64,000 nt of DNA from an uncultured Oscillospiraceae bacterium (GTDB lineage: Bacteria; Bacillota; Clostridia; Oscillospirales; Oscillospiraceae): positions 1 to 64,000 of the forward strand of contig CANPYK010000001.1 in NCBI GenBank assembly GCA_947588605.1, given 5' to 3'. Below the pieces are notes generated by a model. It was not told the origin of the DNA. It did no database searches and worked only from the letters and a program-made list of their open reading frames with translations. Shown here one piece after another: positions 9,042 through 18,488 of this stretch. Numbering within the stretch: position 1 is the first letter of the stretch; each line of letters opens with the position of its first letter. Position numbers and translations under genes: made by a program.

Positions 9042-9543
9042 GGATCAAAAGAGACGGAGCGTCATCAATCTATTTGACATAGCGCTCATTCTCGTGGCGC
9101 TGGCCCTGGGGGGCCTGCTCTACTACGCCAACCGTCAGGCCGGCGATCCGGGGCAGGACGTGCCCACGGTCTCCACCCAAAAGACCACGGTCCGTTACAC
9201 CGTGGAGGTCGCGAGCCTCCCGGAGGAGATGGCGGACCAGTTCAAGGCGGGGGAGCCCCTCATTGACGTGGTCAAGAAGTATTTTATAGGGACGGTGGAA
9301 TCCATCGAGAAGGGTCCCTCCCGGAGGCTCGTGACGGACTTTGACCAAAAGGCCCAGGTCCTCGCGGAGGAGCCGGGCAGGGTCACGCTGCTGCTGCATG
9401 TCACCGCCGAGGCGGTGGTGGAGGAGCTGAGCATCACGGTGGACGGCGGCTATGCCGTCCGGATCGGAAAATCCGTGGAGGGCAAGCTGTCCGGCGGCGT
9501 GTTCAGGGGAACCGTGGTGGCCATTGAGAGGGTGGACAAATGA
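9028..9543 (+). CDS. DUF4330-like single-pass membrane protein, first copy
   Basis: Unknown function. The 171-residue protein has a short basic N-terminus, one membrane helix (about residues 13-33) and an extracytoplasmic remainder rich in beta-type sequence. I start it at ATG 9028, 14 bases inside the previous gene, because the longer frame opening at 8899 would lie within the glycosyltransferase. Its end overlaps the next gene by ATGA. It resembles the downstream protein in plan (helix, then a VEY/VRYTVEV strand), so the two look like diverged paralogues. I assign DUF4330 from memory of the family, less surely here than for its neighbour. Confidence 0.7.
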   Translation: MEKNKDQKRRSVINLFDIALILVALALGGLLYYANRQAGDPGQDVPTVSTQKTTVRYTVEVASLPEEMADQFKAGEPLIDVVKKYFIGTVESIEKGPSRRLVTDFDQKAQVLAEEPGRVTLLLHVTAEAVVEELSITVDGGYAVRIGKSVEGKLSGGVFRGTVVAIERVDK

Positions 9544-10046
9544 AAAAGACAAAGCTTATCGACGAGCGCGGCTTCCTTTTTGGGAAGATCAGCGTGGTGG
9601 ACATTCTGGCAGTGGTACTGGTGCTGGCCATGGGAGCCATGGTCTACGTCCGGTTTTTCAGCCAAAGAGGGGATAACGTGGGCTACCTGAGCCCCGAGAC
9701 GGCGAAGGTGGAGTACGTGGTCAAGGTCACCGCCGCCAGGGACCTGCATAAGGACACCTTCAGGTCCGGCGACGTCCTCTACGGGGGCGACGAGGGACCC
9801 GCGCTGGGCGTCGTGACCGATGTGCGGACGGAGCAGGCCCACGCGCTTGTGAGCACGCCGGAGGGAGAGGTCCTGTCCATGCCGATGGAGGGGTACAGCG
9901 ACATCTATATCACCGTGGAGGCACAGTGTACCACCGGCGCCAACGGCTACTATCTGGGCGGCGCCATTGAGCTCAACAGGAATATGTCGCTCCAGCTCAC
10001 CACCCGGTACGACACCATGTCCGGGACGGTCGTCAGCGTGGGCTGA
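9540..10046 (+). CDS. DUF4330 family membrane protein, second copy
   Basis: Unknown function; DUF4330 proteins are commonly encoded beside glycosyltransferases. The 168-residue protein has the typical start with LFGKISVVDILAVVLVLAM, one membrane helix near residues 20-40, and an external domain. Coupled to the upstream paralogue (ATGA overlap) and 12 bases from the GT4-CsaB fusion. Two membrane-anchored paralogues inside a glycan operon suggest a role in exporting or assembling the polymer, which is inference only. Confidence 0.75.
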   Translation: MKKTKLIDERGFLFGKISVVDILAVVLVLAMGAMVYVRFFSQRGDNVGYLSPETAKVEYVVKVTAARDLHKDTFRSGDVLYGGDEGPALGVVTDVRTEQAHALVSTPEGEVLSMPMEGYSDIYITVEAQCTTGANGYYLGGAIELNRNMSLQLTTRYDTMSGTVVSVG

Positions 10047-10058
10047 CGGGAGGACGGT

Positions 10059-12254
10059 ATGAAGATCCTGATGGCAGCCATGGGGCTGGATATCGGCGGG
10101 GCGGAGACGCATATCGTGGAGCTCACCCGCTCCCTTTCACGCATGGGGCATGAGGTCACCGTCGCCTCCAACGGCGGGGTGTACGTCCCGGAGATCGAGG
10201 CCGCCGGGGCGCGGCATATCGTGATCCCCATGCACCGGCGCTCCCCCGCCCTGATGATGAAGTCCCTGGGGCTTTTGAAAAAGGCCGTCCGGGACACGCG
10301 CCCGGACGTGGTCCACGCCCACGCCAGGATCCCCGCCTTTTTGTGCGGGATTTTGCAAAAGCGCATGGGCTTTCCCCTGGTCACCACCGCCCACTGGGTG
10401 TTCGCCGCCGGCGGCGCGGCCGGGGCGCTGACCAACTGGGGGGACAGGACCGTGGCCGTTTCCGAGGACATCAAGCGCTACCTCATGGACAGCTACGGCG
10501 TCCCGGAGGAGCGCATCAGCGTCACCATCAACGGCATCGACACGGAGAAGTTCTCCCCCGCTGTCTCCGGCGAGGCCATCCGGCGGGAGTTCGGCATCGC
10601 GCCGGAGACGCCCGTCGTGGCCCATGTGAGCAGGCTCGACGAAAGCCGCGCCGACGCGGCGGCGGCCCTTATCGAGGCGGCCCCGAAGATCGCCGGGCAC
10701 TTCCCCGGCGCGGTGGTGCTGATCGCCGGCGGCGGGGACGTCTTCGATAAGCTCAGATCCCGCGCCGAGGCGGTGAACGCCGCGCTTGGCCGGTCCTGCG
10801 TCATCCTCACGGGGCCCCGGACGGACGTGAACGCCGTCTGCGCCGCCGGGGACGTTTTCGTGGGCGTGTCCAGGGCGGCGCTGGAGGCCATGGCGGCGGC
10901 CAAGCCCGTGGTCATCGCCGGCAACGAGGGGACCATGGGGCTCTTTGACGAGACGAAGCTCCAGACCGGCATCGAGGGGAACTTCTGCTGCCGGGGGTGC
11001 CCGCTTTTGACAAAGGAGACGCTTTTGGAGGACGTGCTGAAGGCGCTGTCCCTGCCCGTGAACGAACGACAGAGGCTTTCCGCCTTCGGGCGGCGGGTGG
11101 TGCTGGAGCACTACAGCGTGGAGCGCATGGCGAAGGACGCCCTCTACGCCTACCGGGAGGCCCGCGCCGGGGGCCGGGTGGTGCTCAGCGGCTACTACGG
11201 CTACGGCAACGCCGGGGACGAGGCCATTTTGCGCGCGCTCATCGCCTCCGTGCGGTCCATCTCGCCGAAAGCGCGCATCACCGTCCTCAGCCGGGATGCC
11301 AGGGCCACGGAAAAGAGCTTCGGCGTGGAGGCCGTGCCGCGGTTTTCGCCGGTGAAGGTGCCGAGGGCCCTGCGGCAGTGCGATCTTCTGGTGTCCGGCG
11401 GGGGGAGCCTTTTGCAGGACAACACCTCCACCAGGTCCCTTCTATATTATCTGGGTATCCTCCGGCTGGCCCTGCGGCTGGGCAAGCGGACGTTCATCTA
11501 CGCCAACGGCATCGGGCCGGTGCGCCGGGAGAAGAACCGCGCCCGGGTCCGGGCGGCGGCGGAGCGGGTGGACGCGGTGACGCTGCGGGACCCGGATTCC
11601 CTGAAGGAGCTGCGGGACATGGGCGTCGCCCGGGAGGACCTGACGGTCACCGCCGACCCGGTGTTCACCCTCCCCGAGCCGGACCCGGAGCGGACACGGG
11701 CCATTTTGCGGGAAAACGGTGTGGAGGGGGACTATATCGCCGTGTCCGTGCGGCCCTACAATAAGGGCGGGGCGGGGTATTTTGACGACTTCGCGGCGGT
11801 GTGCGACGAGGCGGCGCGGCGGTTTGGGGTCACGCCCCTCTTCGTCAACATGCAGGGGGCGGTGGACGCCGCCGTCAGCGAATCCGTGCGCCGGCGGATG
11901 CGGGAGAAAAGCGCCGTCCTCGCCGGGGACTTTACGCCGGAGGAGCTCATGGGCGTCATCGGCGAAAGCCGCGCCGTGCTCTCCATGCGGCTCCACGCCC
12001 TCATCTTCGCCGCCCGGTGCGCCGTGCCGGCGCTGGGGTTCGTCTACGACCCCAAGGTGCGCAGCTACCTGGAGCTCCTGCGCCAGCCCTCCGCCGGGGA
12101 CGGCGGCATCGACCGGGACGCCGCCCTGGAGGCCCTGGCGGGGCTTCTCGAGCGCCGGGAGGAGGTCACCGCGTCTTTGACGGCCCTCCGGGACGGGCTC
12201 GCGGAGAAGGCCGGGGCCAACGGGGAGCTGCTGCGTAAGCTTTTGGACGTGTAA
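10059..12254 (+). CDS. csaB: Bifunctional GT4 glycosyltransferase - polysaccharide pyruvyl transferase CsaB
   Basis: Fusion of 731 residues. Residues 1-370 are a GT4-type glycosyltransferase (start GLDIGGAETHIVELTRSL, DVVHAHARIPAF near 83). The first Glu of the usual EX7E motif appears to be Val268, with Glu276 kept, and a Cys-rich FCCRGC insert sits near 309-314. Residues about 373-731 match CsaB: SGYYGYGNAGDEAIL near 377-391 and SMRLHALIFA near 645. CsaB adds ketal-pyruvate to the cell-wall polysaccharide that anchors S-layer-homology proteins. The fusion implies sugar addition and pyruvylation act on one lipid-linked glycan. It is the last gene of the operon. Confidence 0.87.
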   Translation: MKILMAAMGLDIGGAETHIVELTRSLSRMGHEVTVASNGGVYVPEIEAAGARHIVIPMHRRSPALMMKSLGLLKKAVRDTRPDVVHAHARIPAFLCGILQKRMGFPLVTTAHWVFAAGGAAGALTNWGDRTVAVSEDIKRYLMDSYGVPEERISVTINGIDTEKFSPAVSGEAIRREFGIAPETPVVAHVSRLDESRADAAAALIEAAPKIAGHFPGAVVLIAGGGDVFDKLRSRAEAVNAALGRSCVILTGPRTDVNAVCAAGDVFVGVSRAALEAMAAAKPVVIAGNEGTMGLFDETKLQTGIEGNFCCRGCPLLTKETLLEDVLKALSLPVNERQRLSAFGRRVVLEHYSVERMAKDALYAYREARAGGRVVLSGYYGYGNAGDEAILRALIASVRSISPKARITVLSRDARATEKSFGVEAVPRFSPVKVPRALRQCDLLVSGGGSLLQDNTSTRSLLYYLGILRLALRLGKRTFIYANGIGPVRREKNRARVRAAAERVDAVTLRDPDSLKELRDMGVAREDLTVTADPVFTLPEPDPERTRAILRENGVEGDYIAVSVRPYNKGGAGYFDDFAAVCDEAARRFGVTPLFVNMQGAVDAAVSESVRRRMREKSAVLAGDFTPEELMGVIGESRAVLSMRLHALIFAARCAVPALGFVYDPKVRSYLELLRQPSAGDGGIDRDAALEALAGLLERREEVTASLTALRDGLAEKAGANGELLRKLLDV

Positions 12255-12314
12255 AACCTAAGGCAGTCGCCTTACCTTCTAACTTTATCAAATATTTTAC
12301 GAAAGGAAGATCCT

Positions 12315-15212
12315 ATGGAACTCAAAGCTGGAGACAAAATGCACGGCTTCGCGGTGCGGTACTGTCAGCCGCTGCCGGAGCTCAGAGGGACGCTCTACCG
12401 GATGGAGTACGAGAAGAACGGGGCGGACCTGGTGTATCTGGACAGGCCCGACGACAACAAGACCTTCTCCATCGCCTTCAAGACCATCCCCTCGGATTCC
12501 ACCGGTGTTTTCCACATCCTGGAGCACTCGGTGCTGTGCGGGTCGGAGAAGTACCCGGTGCGGGAGCCCTTTGTGGAGCTTTTGAAAAGCTCGCTGCAGA
12601 CGTTTTTGAACGCCATGACCTTCCCGGACAAGACCATGTACCCCGTGGCCAGCCGGAACGACCAGGACTTTTTGAACCTGGTGGACGTGTATATGGACGC
12701 GGTGCTCCATCCGCTGTCGGTGACGGACCCCATGGGGTTCCGGCAGGAGGGGTGGCACTACGAGCTGGAGGCCCCCGACGGGGAGCTCACCCGCAACGGC
12801 GTGGTGTACAACGAGATGAAGGGCGCGTTCGTGGACCCGGACGAGGTCCTGAGCTTCGAGCTGGGCCGGCGGCTGTTCCCGGACAACTGCTACGGCTTTG
12901 AGTCCGGCGGGCACCCGGAGCACATCCCGGAGCTGACGTATGAAAGCTACCTTGCCAACCACGCCCGGTACTATCACCCCTCCAACTCCTATATCTTCCT
13001 GGACGGGCAGATGGACCTGGACGCGGTGCTGGCGAAGCTCGACAGCTTCCTATGTGAGTATGACCGCATCGATCCGGACGCGGACATCCCCATGCAGAAG
13101 CCCGTCCACCCCGAGGAGGGCACGGCGGAATACGAGATCGGCCCCGAGGACGACGGGACGGACAAGGTCCTGGTGGGCGAGGGCTGGGTCTACGGCGCCT
13201 TCAACGAGCAGGAGCGGGGCATGGCCTGCGCGGTGCTCACCCAGGCGCTGTGCGGGACCAACGAGTCGCCCCTCAAGAAGGCCGTGCTGGAGGCGGGCCT
13301 GTGCCAGGACCTGAGCCTGGGGACCTACGACGGCATCCAGCAGAACTTTATGGTGATGGTGGCCCGGAACACGTCCCTGGAGAAGAAGGACGAGCTTGTC
13401 AGGACCGTCTACCGGGTGCTGGAGGAGCAGGCAAAGGGCCTCGACCACGCGGAGCTCCACGCTATTTTGAACCAGGTGGAGTTTGCCAACCGGGAGAAGG
13501 ACTTCGGGCGGATGCCGAGAGGCCTCGTGTTCGCCATCAACGCCATGGAGAGCTGGCTCTACGGCGGCGACCCGGCGCAGAATCTGAGCTTTGAGGAGAC
13601 CTTCGCCTCCCTGCGCCGCCGGATCGACGAGGGGTGGTTTGAGAAGCTCCTCCGGGAGGTCTTTTTGGAAAACGGCCACACCGCCCGTGTGGTGCTGGTC
13701 CCCTCCAAGACCCTGGGCCAGGAGGCCCGGGAGCGGGACAAGGCGCAGCTCGCCGCCATCAAGGCCGGCTGGAGCGAGGATGAGACGAAGAAGGTCATGG
13801 ACGAGTTTGCCGCCCTGCGCCGCCACCAGAGCGAGGCGGATACGCCGGAGGCGCTGGCGAGCCTGCCGCTTTTGTCCCTCTCCGACATCCCCCAGGCCGC
13901 GCCGAAGCTGCCCTATGCCGTGGAGCGGATCGGGGACACGCCCCTTCTCCGTCAGGACGTGGAGACCGGGGGGATCACGTATCTGGACCTCTATTTCCGG
14001 GCGGACGATCTGACGATGGAGGAGCTGGGAAAGCTTCCCGTCGCCTGCCAGCTTTTAGGAAAGCTGGCCACGGAAAAGCACGGGGCGCTGGAGCTTGCCA
14101 GCCTCATCCGGGAGAAGCTGGGCCGGTTCGAGGTCAGCGTCACCTGCCACGAGACGGTGGCGGAGGGGAAGGCCCTCCCCGTGGTAGCCGTGGGCGTGGC
14201 CGTCCTGCCGGAGCGCAAGGCGGAGAGCCTGGAGCTTCTGCGGGAGATCATGCTTACCACCTGCTTTGACGACACCGCCGCCGTCTACAACCTTCTGCGG
14301 CAGGCCCGCATCGGGCTGGAGCAGGCCATGATGTCCGCCGGCAACCGCTTCGCCGTCATGCGGGCGTCCGCCGGCCTCACCGCCGCCGGGGCGGTCAGCG
14401 ACACCCTCTCCGGCGTGGGACAGCTGCGGTGGCTCCAGGCCGCCGAGAAGGGCTTTGAGGCCGACGGCAAGGCCGCGGCGGAGGGGTTCCGGGCGCTTTT
14501 GCGGAAGCTTTTCGTCCGGGGCCGGGTCACCGTCTCCCTGACGGGCCCGGAGGACGAGGGCTATGTGCGTGGGGCGCTGGAGCTCCTGCCCGAGGGGAAC
14601 CCCGGTAAGGCCGCGGCCTACGCGCCGCTGTCGCGTGTGGCCGAGGGCTTCTCCATCCCCGCCGGCATCGGCTTTGCAGGCTTCACCGGGAAGCTCCAAA
14701 GCGTGGGCCGGGCGTATACGGGGTCCATGAGCGTGGCGGCCCAGCTTCTGAGCCTCGACTACCTCTGGAACAACGTGCGGGTGAAGGGCGGCGCTTACGG
14801 TGTCGGTATGTCCGTGGGATTCACGGGCAATGTGGGCTTCTCCAGCTACCGCGACCCCAACTGCGCCGGGAGCCTCGATATCTTCGCCGGCGCGGGCCAG
14901 GTCCTGCGGGAGGCGGCGGAGAGCGGCGAGAGGCTGGACAAATATATCATCTCCACCGTCGGCGGCCTGGAGCCCTATATGACCCCCCGCCAGGACAAGG
15001 CCCGCGCCGCCCTCATGTATTTCAGCGGCCGCACGGAAGCGGACCTTCAGCGCCAGCGCGCGGAGATTTTGGCCGCCGTCCCGGCGGATCTCGCCGCCTT
15101 CGCCGACGTCCTGGACGACCTGCGCGCCCACGCCCAAACCTGCGTCATCGGCGGCCAGACCGTCCTGGACGCTTGCGGAGACAAGCTGGAGACGATCGAG
15201 AGCGTGCAGTAA
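12315..15212 (+). CDS. M16C family zinc metallopeptidase (PreP/insulinase-like)
   Basis: Cytoplasmic zinc protease of the inverted-motif family that degrades small unfolded peptides in a closed chamber. The 965 residues match the one-chain M16C length. The inverted zinc motif HILEH is at residues 67-71 and the third ligand, Glu in YNEMKGAF, is at 167. No signal peptide. ATG 12315 follows GAAAGGAAG. It lies 60 bases after csaB, with a short TAAGGC/GCCTTA hairpin between, so it may be a separate transcript. Natural substrate is unknown. Confidence 0.92.
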   Translation: MELKAGDKMHGFAVRYCQPLPELRGTLYRMEYEKNGADLVYLDRPDDNKTFSIAFKTIPSDSTGVFHILEHSVLCGSEKYPVREPFVELLKSSLQTFLNAMTFPDKTMYPVASRNDQDFLNLVDVYMDAVLHPLSVTDPMGFRQEGWHYELEAPDGELTRNGVVYNEMKGAFVDPDEVLSFELGRRLFPDNCYGFESGGHPEHIPELTYESYLANHARYYHPSNSYIFLDGQMDLDAVLAKLDSFLCEYDRIDPDADIPMQKPVHPEEGTAEYEIGPEDDGTDKVLVGEGWVYGAFNEQERGMACAVLTQALCGTNESPLKKAVLEAGLCQDLSLGTYDGIQQNFMVMVARNTSLEKKDELVRTVYRVLEEQAKGLDHAELHAILNQVEFANREKDFGRMPRGLVFAINAMESWLYGGDPAQNLSFEETFASLRRRIDEGWFEKLLREVFLENGHTARVVLVPSKTLGQEARERDKAQLAAIKAGWSEDETKKVMDEFAALRRHQSEADTPEALASLPLLSLSDIPQAAPKLPYAVERIGDTPLLRQDVETGGITYLDLYFRADDLTMEELGKLPVACQLLGKLATEKHGALELASLIREKLGRFEVSVTCHETVAEGKALPVVAVGVAVLPERKAESLELLREIMLTTCFDDTAAVYNLLRQARIGLEQAMMSAGNRFAVMRASAGLTAAGAVSDTLSGVGQLRWLQAAEKGFEADGKAAAEGFRALLRKLFVRGRVTVSLTGPEDEGYVRGALELLPEGNPGKAAAYAPLSRVAEGFSIPAGIGFAGFTGKLQSVGRAYTGSMSVAAQLLSLDYLWNNVRVKGGAYGVGMSVGFTGNVGFSSYRDPNCAGSLDIFAGAGQVLREAAESGERLDKYIISTVGGLEPYMTPRQDKARAALMYFSGRTEADLQRQRAEILAAVPADLAAFADVLDDLRAHAQTCVIGGQTVLDACGDKLETIESVQ

Positions 15213-15287
15213 AAACGAAAGACAAAGAGCCCGCCGGACGCCGTGGCGCGTCCGGCGGGAGCGGAGAGACAGAAAGGAGGGAACGGG

Positions 15288-16841
15288 GTGAGACAGTGTC
15301 CGAATTGCGGGCGGTTCGTGAACGATACGGCGCAGGTGTGCCTGGGCTGCGGCAGACCGCTCAACGGACAGCCGCAGGCCAGGACGGAGACGGCCAAGAG
15401 GGCCCGCCAGGCCGCCCCGGAGCCGAAGAAAAGCCACGGGGTCAGAAATTTCTTCCTGTTCCTGCTCCTGCTTTGCGTTTTGAGCGCGATCTTTCCCAAG
15501 GACGGTTCCTCGCCGCCCTGGGCCAGCAAGCCCGCCACGACGCAGTCGGGCTTCCTGAACCTGCCCTGGCCCACCGCGACCTTTCCCAGCCCGGATACCG
15601 CGACGCCGGAGGCCCCGCCGGAGACCGTGCCGACGGTCCCGCCGGAGACGACGCCGGCAGTCGTGCCGGAGCCGCCCCCCAGCTTTGAGCCGGGGACCGT
15701 GGGGAAATACAGGTACGTGAATATGTGGGCGGAGATGGCCGTGAACTTCGGGCCGGACTGGTCCCCGCTGGGCCAGGAGGAGCTGGACGAGCGGTCGGCG
15801 GCGCGGAACATGGTGTGCGGCCTCGCCCTTCAGCACAAGTCCGGCGGCACGCTGGCCGTTTACTTCAAGCCCCTTTCCGAGGAGGAGAAGTCTATGACGG
15901 ACGACAGCCTCCTCACCAGGACCCTCACGGATCTGTCGGGCGCGTACCCCGGCGAGGTGACGGAGTTTGCCGACACCTCCATCGCCCTGAAGACCTTCCG
16001 GACGGCCAGCATCCGCGTGAACGGCACGACGGAGGGCGTCTGCGTCAACATCGGCCGGTATGACGGCTACCTGATCGACATAGAGGTCGACGGCAGGCAA
16101 TACGCCGTCAGGGACCCTGTCACCCGCTCCTTTTACAGGGCCATCGACAAGCCCGCCCGTCCCGCCTCCGGTGGGGCCGGCGCCTCCTCCGGCGGCATGA
16201 GCTACGAGGACGACCGCGTCCCCCATTACGATGCCTCGAACCCGTGCTGGGAGCTGCAGCACTACGCGTGGCATCGCACGGACAACCGGGGGCTTCCGTG
16301 GATGGAGATCTACATCGACGCGAATATGTACCTCTATTACAGCTCCCTTGGGCGGTTCCAGGGCTTCGGAAACTACGAAAAATACGTAGACGACGCCAAC
16401 AACCGGGCGCTGGTGGCGAGGGTCGCCGATATGATCCGGGATATCGGCGCGCAGCTGTCCTACAGCGACGCGGACCTGGCCCGGGAGGCCGTCCGGTTCG
16501 TCCAGGAGGTCATCGAGTACGAATACGACAAGAACACCACCTATATAGACGAATACCCCCGCTACCCCGTGGAGACGCTGTACGAGCGGGTGGGAGACTG
16601 CGAGGATACCAGCATCCTCCTGGCCGCGCTCCTGAGGGAGCTGGGCTTTGAGGTGGGACTTCTGAGCCTGCCGGGACACGCGGCCGTGGCGCTGAGGACC
16701 ACGGACGATTACAGCGACGGCCCGTATTATTCCTTCAACGGCAAACGTTATCTGTACATAGAGAGCACCGGGATCCGGGATATCGGAGAGATCCCAAAGG
16801 ATTATCTGAACGAAAAGGCCACGCTTTACACCCTGCCCTGA
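15288..16841 (+). CDS. Zinc-ribbon membrane protein with transglutaminase-like C-terminal domain
   Basis: The 517-residue protein begins with a four-Cys zinc ribbon (Cys4, Cys7, Cys18, Cys21), then a membrane helix near 50-66, a Pro/Thr/Glu-rich linker near 90-125, an unassigned domain, and a C-terminal transglutaminase-like fold. Candidate catalytic residues are Cys438 in GDCEDTS and His464 in PGHAAVAL; an acidic third residue probably lies near YIESTG. Such domains act as proteases or crosslinkers, and substrate is unknown. GTG 15288 is chosen because AAAGGAGGG ends 6 bases upstream; an earlier GTG at 15243 lacks such a site. A shared terminator separates it from the convergent citrate synthase gene. 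Confidence 0.78.
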   Translation: MRQCPNCGRFVNDTAQVCLGCGRPLNGQPQARTETAKRARQAAPEPKKSHGVRNFFLFLLLLCVLSAIFPKDGSSPPWASKPATTQSGFLNLPWPTATFPSPDTATPEAPPETVPTVPPETTPAVVPEPPPSFEPGTVGKYRYVNMWAEMAVNFGPDWSPLGQEELDERSAARNMVCGLALQHKSGGTLAVYFKPLSEEEKSMTDDSLLTRTLTDLSGAYPGEVTEFADTSIALKTFRTASIRVNGTTEGVCVNIGRYDGYLIDIEVDGRQYAVRDPVTRSFYRAIDKPARPASGGAGASSGGMSYEDDRVPHYDASNPCWELQHYAWHRTDNRGLPWMEIYIDANMYLYYSSLGRFQGFGNYEKYVDDANNRALVARVADMIRDIGAQLSYSDADLAREAVRFVQEVIEYEYDKNTTYIDEYPRYPVETLYERVGDCEDTSILLAALLRELGFEVGLLSLPGHAAVALRTTDDYSDGPYYSFNGKRYLYIESTGIRDIGEIPKDYLNEKATLYTLP

Positions 16842-16857
16842 GAAAAACGAGTATTTC

Positions 16858-16889
16858 AAAGCCCCTCTTCCTTTTGGAAGAGGGGCTTT
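16858..16889. terminator. Bidirectional intrinsic terminator
   Basis: A 14-bp perfect stem, AAAGCCCCTCTTCC/GGAAGAGGGGCTTT, with a TTTT loop. Its A and T ends can serve as U-tracts on either strand, between convergent genes. Confidence 0.82.
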
Positions 16890-16897
16890 GGCGTCTG

Positions 16898-18256
16898 TCA
16901 CCGGCGGTCCAGGGGGATGTAGGCGTTGCGTTTGGCGGCGGAGCGGTAGGCGGGGCGCATGATGCGGCCGGAGGTGATGAGCTCCTCCAGACGGTGGGCG
17001 CACCAGCCGGAGATGCGGCTGACGGCGAAGAGGGGCGTGTAGAGGTCCTCGGGGATGCCCAGCATCTTGTAGACGATGCCGGAGTAGAGATCCACGTTGG
17101 CGGGGATGGGGATGCTCTTGCCCTTGCGCTCCATGAGCTTGGGGATGCCCAGGCGCTCCACACGCTCGGCGATGAGGTACTCGTCGCTGTAGCCCCGGTC
17201 CCGGGCCATCTCCTCGATGAGGCCCTTGAGGATCTGAGCGCGGGGGTCGGAGACGGTGTAGACCGCGTGGCCGAGGCCATAGAGCTTGCCGGAGCGGTCG
17301 TTTGCCTCGCCGTCCAGGATCTTGTCGAGGTACGCGCCCACCTCGTCGTCGTCCCTGGGGTCGCGGACGTTTTCCAGGATGTTGCCGATCATGCGCATGA
17401 CGGCCTCGTTGGCGCCGCCGTGGAGGGGGCCCTTCAGGGAGCTGATGGCGGCGGCAATGGCGCCGTAGGTGTCCGCGCCGGTGCTGGTGACCGCCCGGCA
17501 GGTGAAGGTGGAGTTGTTGCCGCCGGAGTGCTCGGCGTGGAGCATCAGAAGGGCGTCCAGAAGCTTGGCCTCCTTGTCCGTGTAGCTCTTGTCCCGGCGG
17601 GCAAGACGCAGGAAGTTCTCGGCTAAGGTCAACTCCGTCTTGGGATTGTGGATGTAGAGGGACGCGCCGTCGTAGTAGTGGCGCTTCATGGCGTAGGTCT
17701 GGGCCACGATGGTGGGGAAGCGGGCGATGAGCTCGATGGACTGGCGAAGGACGTTGACCACCGAGGTGTCGTCCGGGTTATCGTCGTAGGCGTAGAGGGA
17801 GAGGACGGTGCTGGCCAGGGCGTTCATGATGTTGTTGGAGGGGCGCTTCATGAGCTCGTTTTCAAAAAAGCCGTCGGGGAGGGTCTTGGCCGCGGACAGG
17901 ATCTCCACGAACCGCCCCAGCGCTTCCGCCGTGGGCAGGGACCCGCACAGGAGGAGGTAGGCCACCTCCTCGTAGCCGAAGGTGTCGGAGGCGCGGTGGG
18001 CGGCGACGATCTCCGAAACATCGTAGCCGCGATAGAAAAGCTTGCCCTCGTGGGGGACGCGCTGGCCGTCCTCGATGTAGTAGCCCTGGACGGAGCCGAT
18101 CTTGCTGATGCCGGCGATGACGCCGGAGCCGTCGGCGTTGCGAAGGCCGCGCTTGACGTTCTCGTCATAGGCCGAGGCGGGGATGCGGTATTCCTCCAGG
18201 AGCCTTTCGGTGATGCGGCCGGCGTACTCCCGGGAAGCTGTCAAATTTGAATTCAA
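16898..18256 (-). CDS. gltA: Citrate synthase
   Basis: Condenses oxaloacetate and acetyl-CoA to citrate. About 452 residues, type I-like length, with catalytic-region motifs PLHGGANEAVMRM, GLGHAVYTVSDPRAQ and, near the end, PANVDLYSGIVYKMLG. I prefer TTG 18256 as the start because AAGAAGG lies 7 bases before it; the ATG at 18274 overlaps that site and has none of its own. It is divergent from aconitase and isocitrate dehydrogenase, forming a biosynthetic route to 2-oxoglutarate. A methylcitrate-synthase role cannot be ruled out, though the neighbours favour citrate. Confidence 0.92.
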   Translation of the reverse strand: MNSNLTASREYAGRITERLLEEYRIPASAYDENVKRGLRNADGSGVIAGISKIGSVQGYYIEDGQRVPHEGKLFYRGYDVSEIVAAHRASDTFGYEEVAYLLLCGSLPTAEALGRFVEILSAAKTLPDGFFENELMKRPSNNIMNALASTVLSLYAYDDNPDDTSVVNVLRQSIELIARFPTIVAQTYAMKRHYYDGASLYIHNPKTELTLAENFLRLARRDKSYTDKEAKLLDALLMLHAEHSGGNNSTFTCRAVTSTGADTYGAIAAAISSLKGPLHGGANEAVMRMIGNILENVRDPRDDDEVGAYLDKILDGEANDRSGKLYGLGHAVYTVSDPRAQILKGLIEEMARDRGYSDEYLIAERVERLGIPKLMERKGKSIPIPANVDLYSGIVYKMLGIPEDLYTPLFAVSRISGWCAHRLEELITSGRIMRPAYRSAAKRNAYIPLDRR

Positions 18257-18318
18257 AATGTCGCCTTCTTTCATCGGAATGGTTCGGAGTCCCGGAGAAG
18301 GGCCGGGATTCAGGTATA

Positions 18319-18347
18319 ATTATAGTGTGTCGGGCCTGAAAATGCAA
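18319..18347 (-). promoter_or_regulatory. Predicted promoter of citrate synthase gene
   Basis: On the minus strand: TTGCAT (18347-18342), a 17-bp spacer, TATAAT (18324-18319). An AGTCCCGG/CCGGGATT inverted repeat at about 18289-18312 lies in the expected leader and could be a regulatory hairpin. Confidence 0.75.
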
Positions 18348-18430
18348 GTTCCTAAAAATAAAATTCATGTTTGCCCAAAGAACGGCCCCTTGTCCCGCCG
18401 ACTTTTATGCAAAGAAACAAACGCCGGCAC

Positions 18431-18459
18431 TTGCAACGCGGCGGGATTGCTGGTATACT
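18431..18459 (+). promoter_or_regulatory. Predicted promoter of aconitase-icd operon
   Basis: TTGCAA at 18431-18436, a 17-bp spacer, TATACT at 18454-18459. Transcription would start near 18466, which rules out long upstream starts for the aconitase frame. Confidence 0.75.
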
Positions 18460-18488
18460 TTAAGGAGATGAATTTTCGAGGTGACGAC

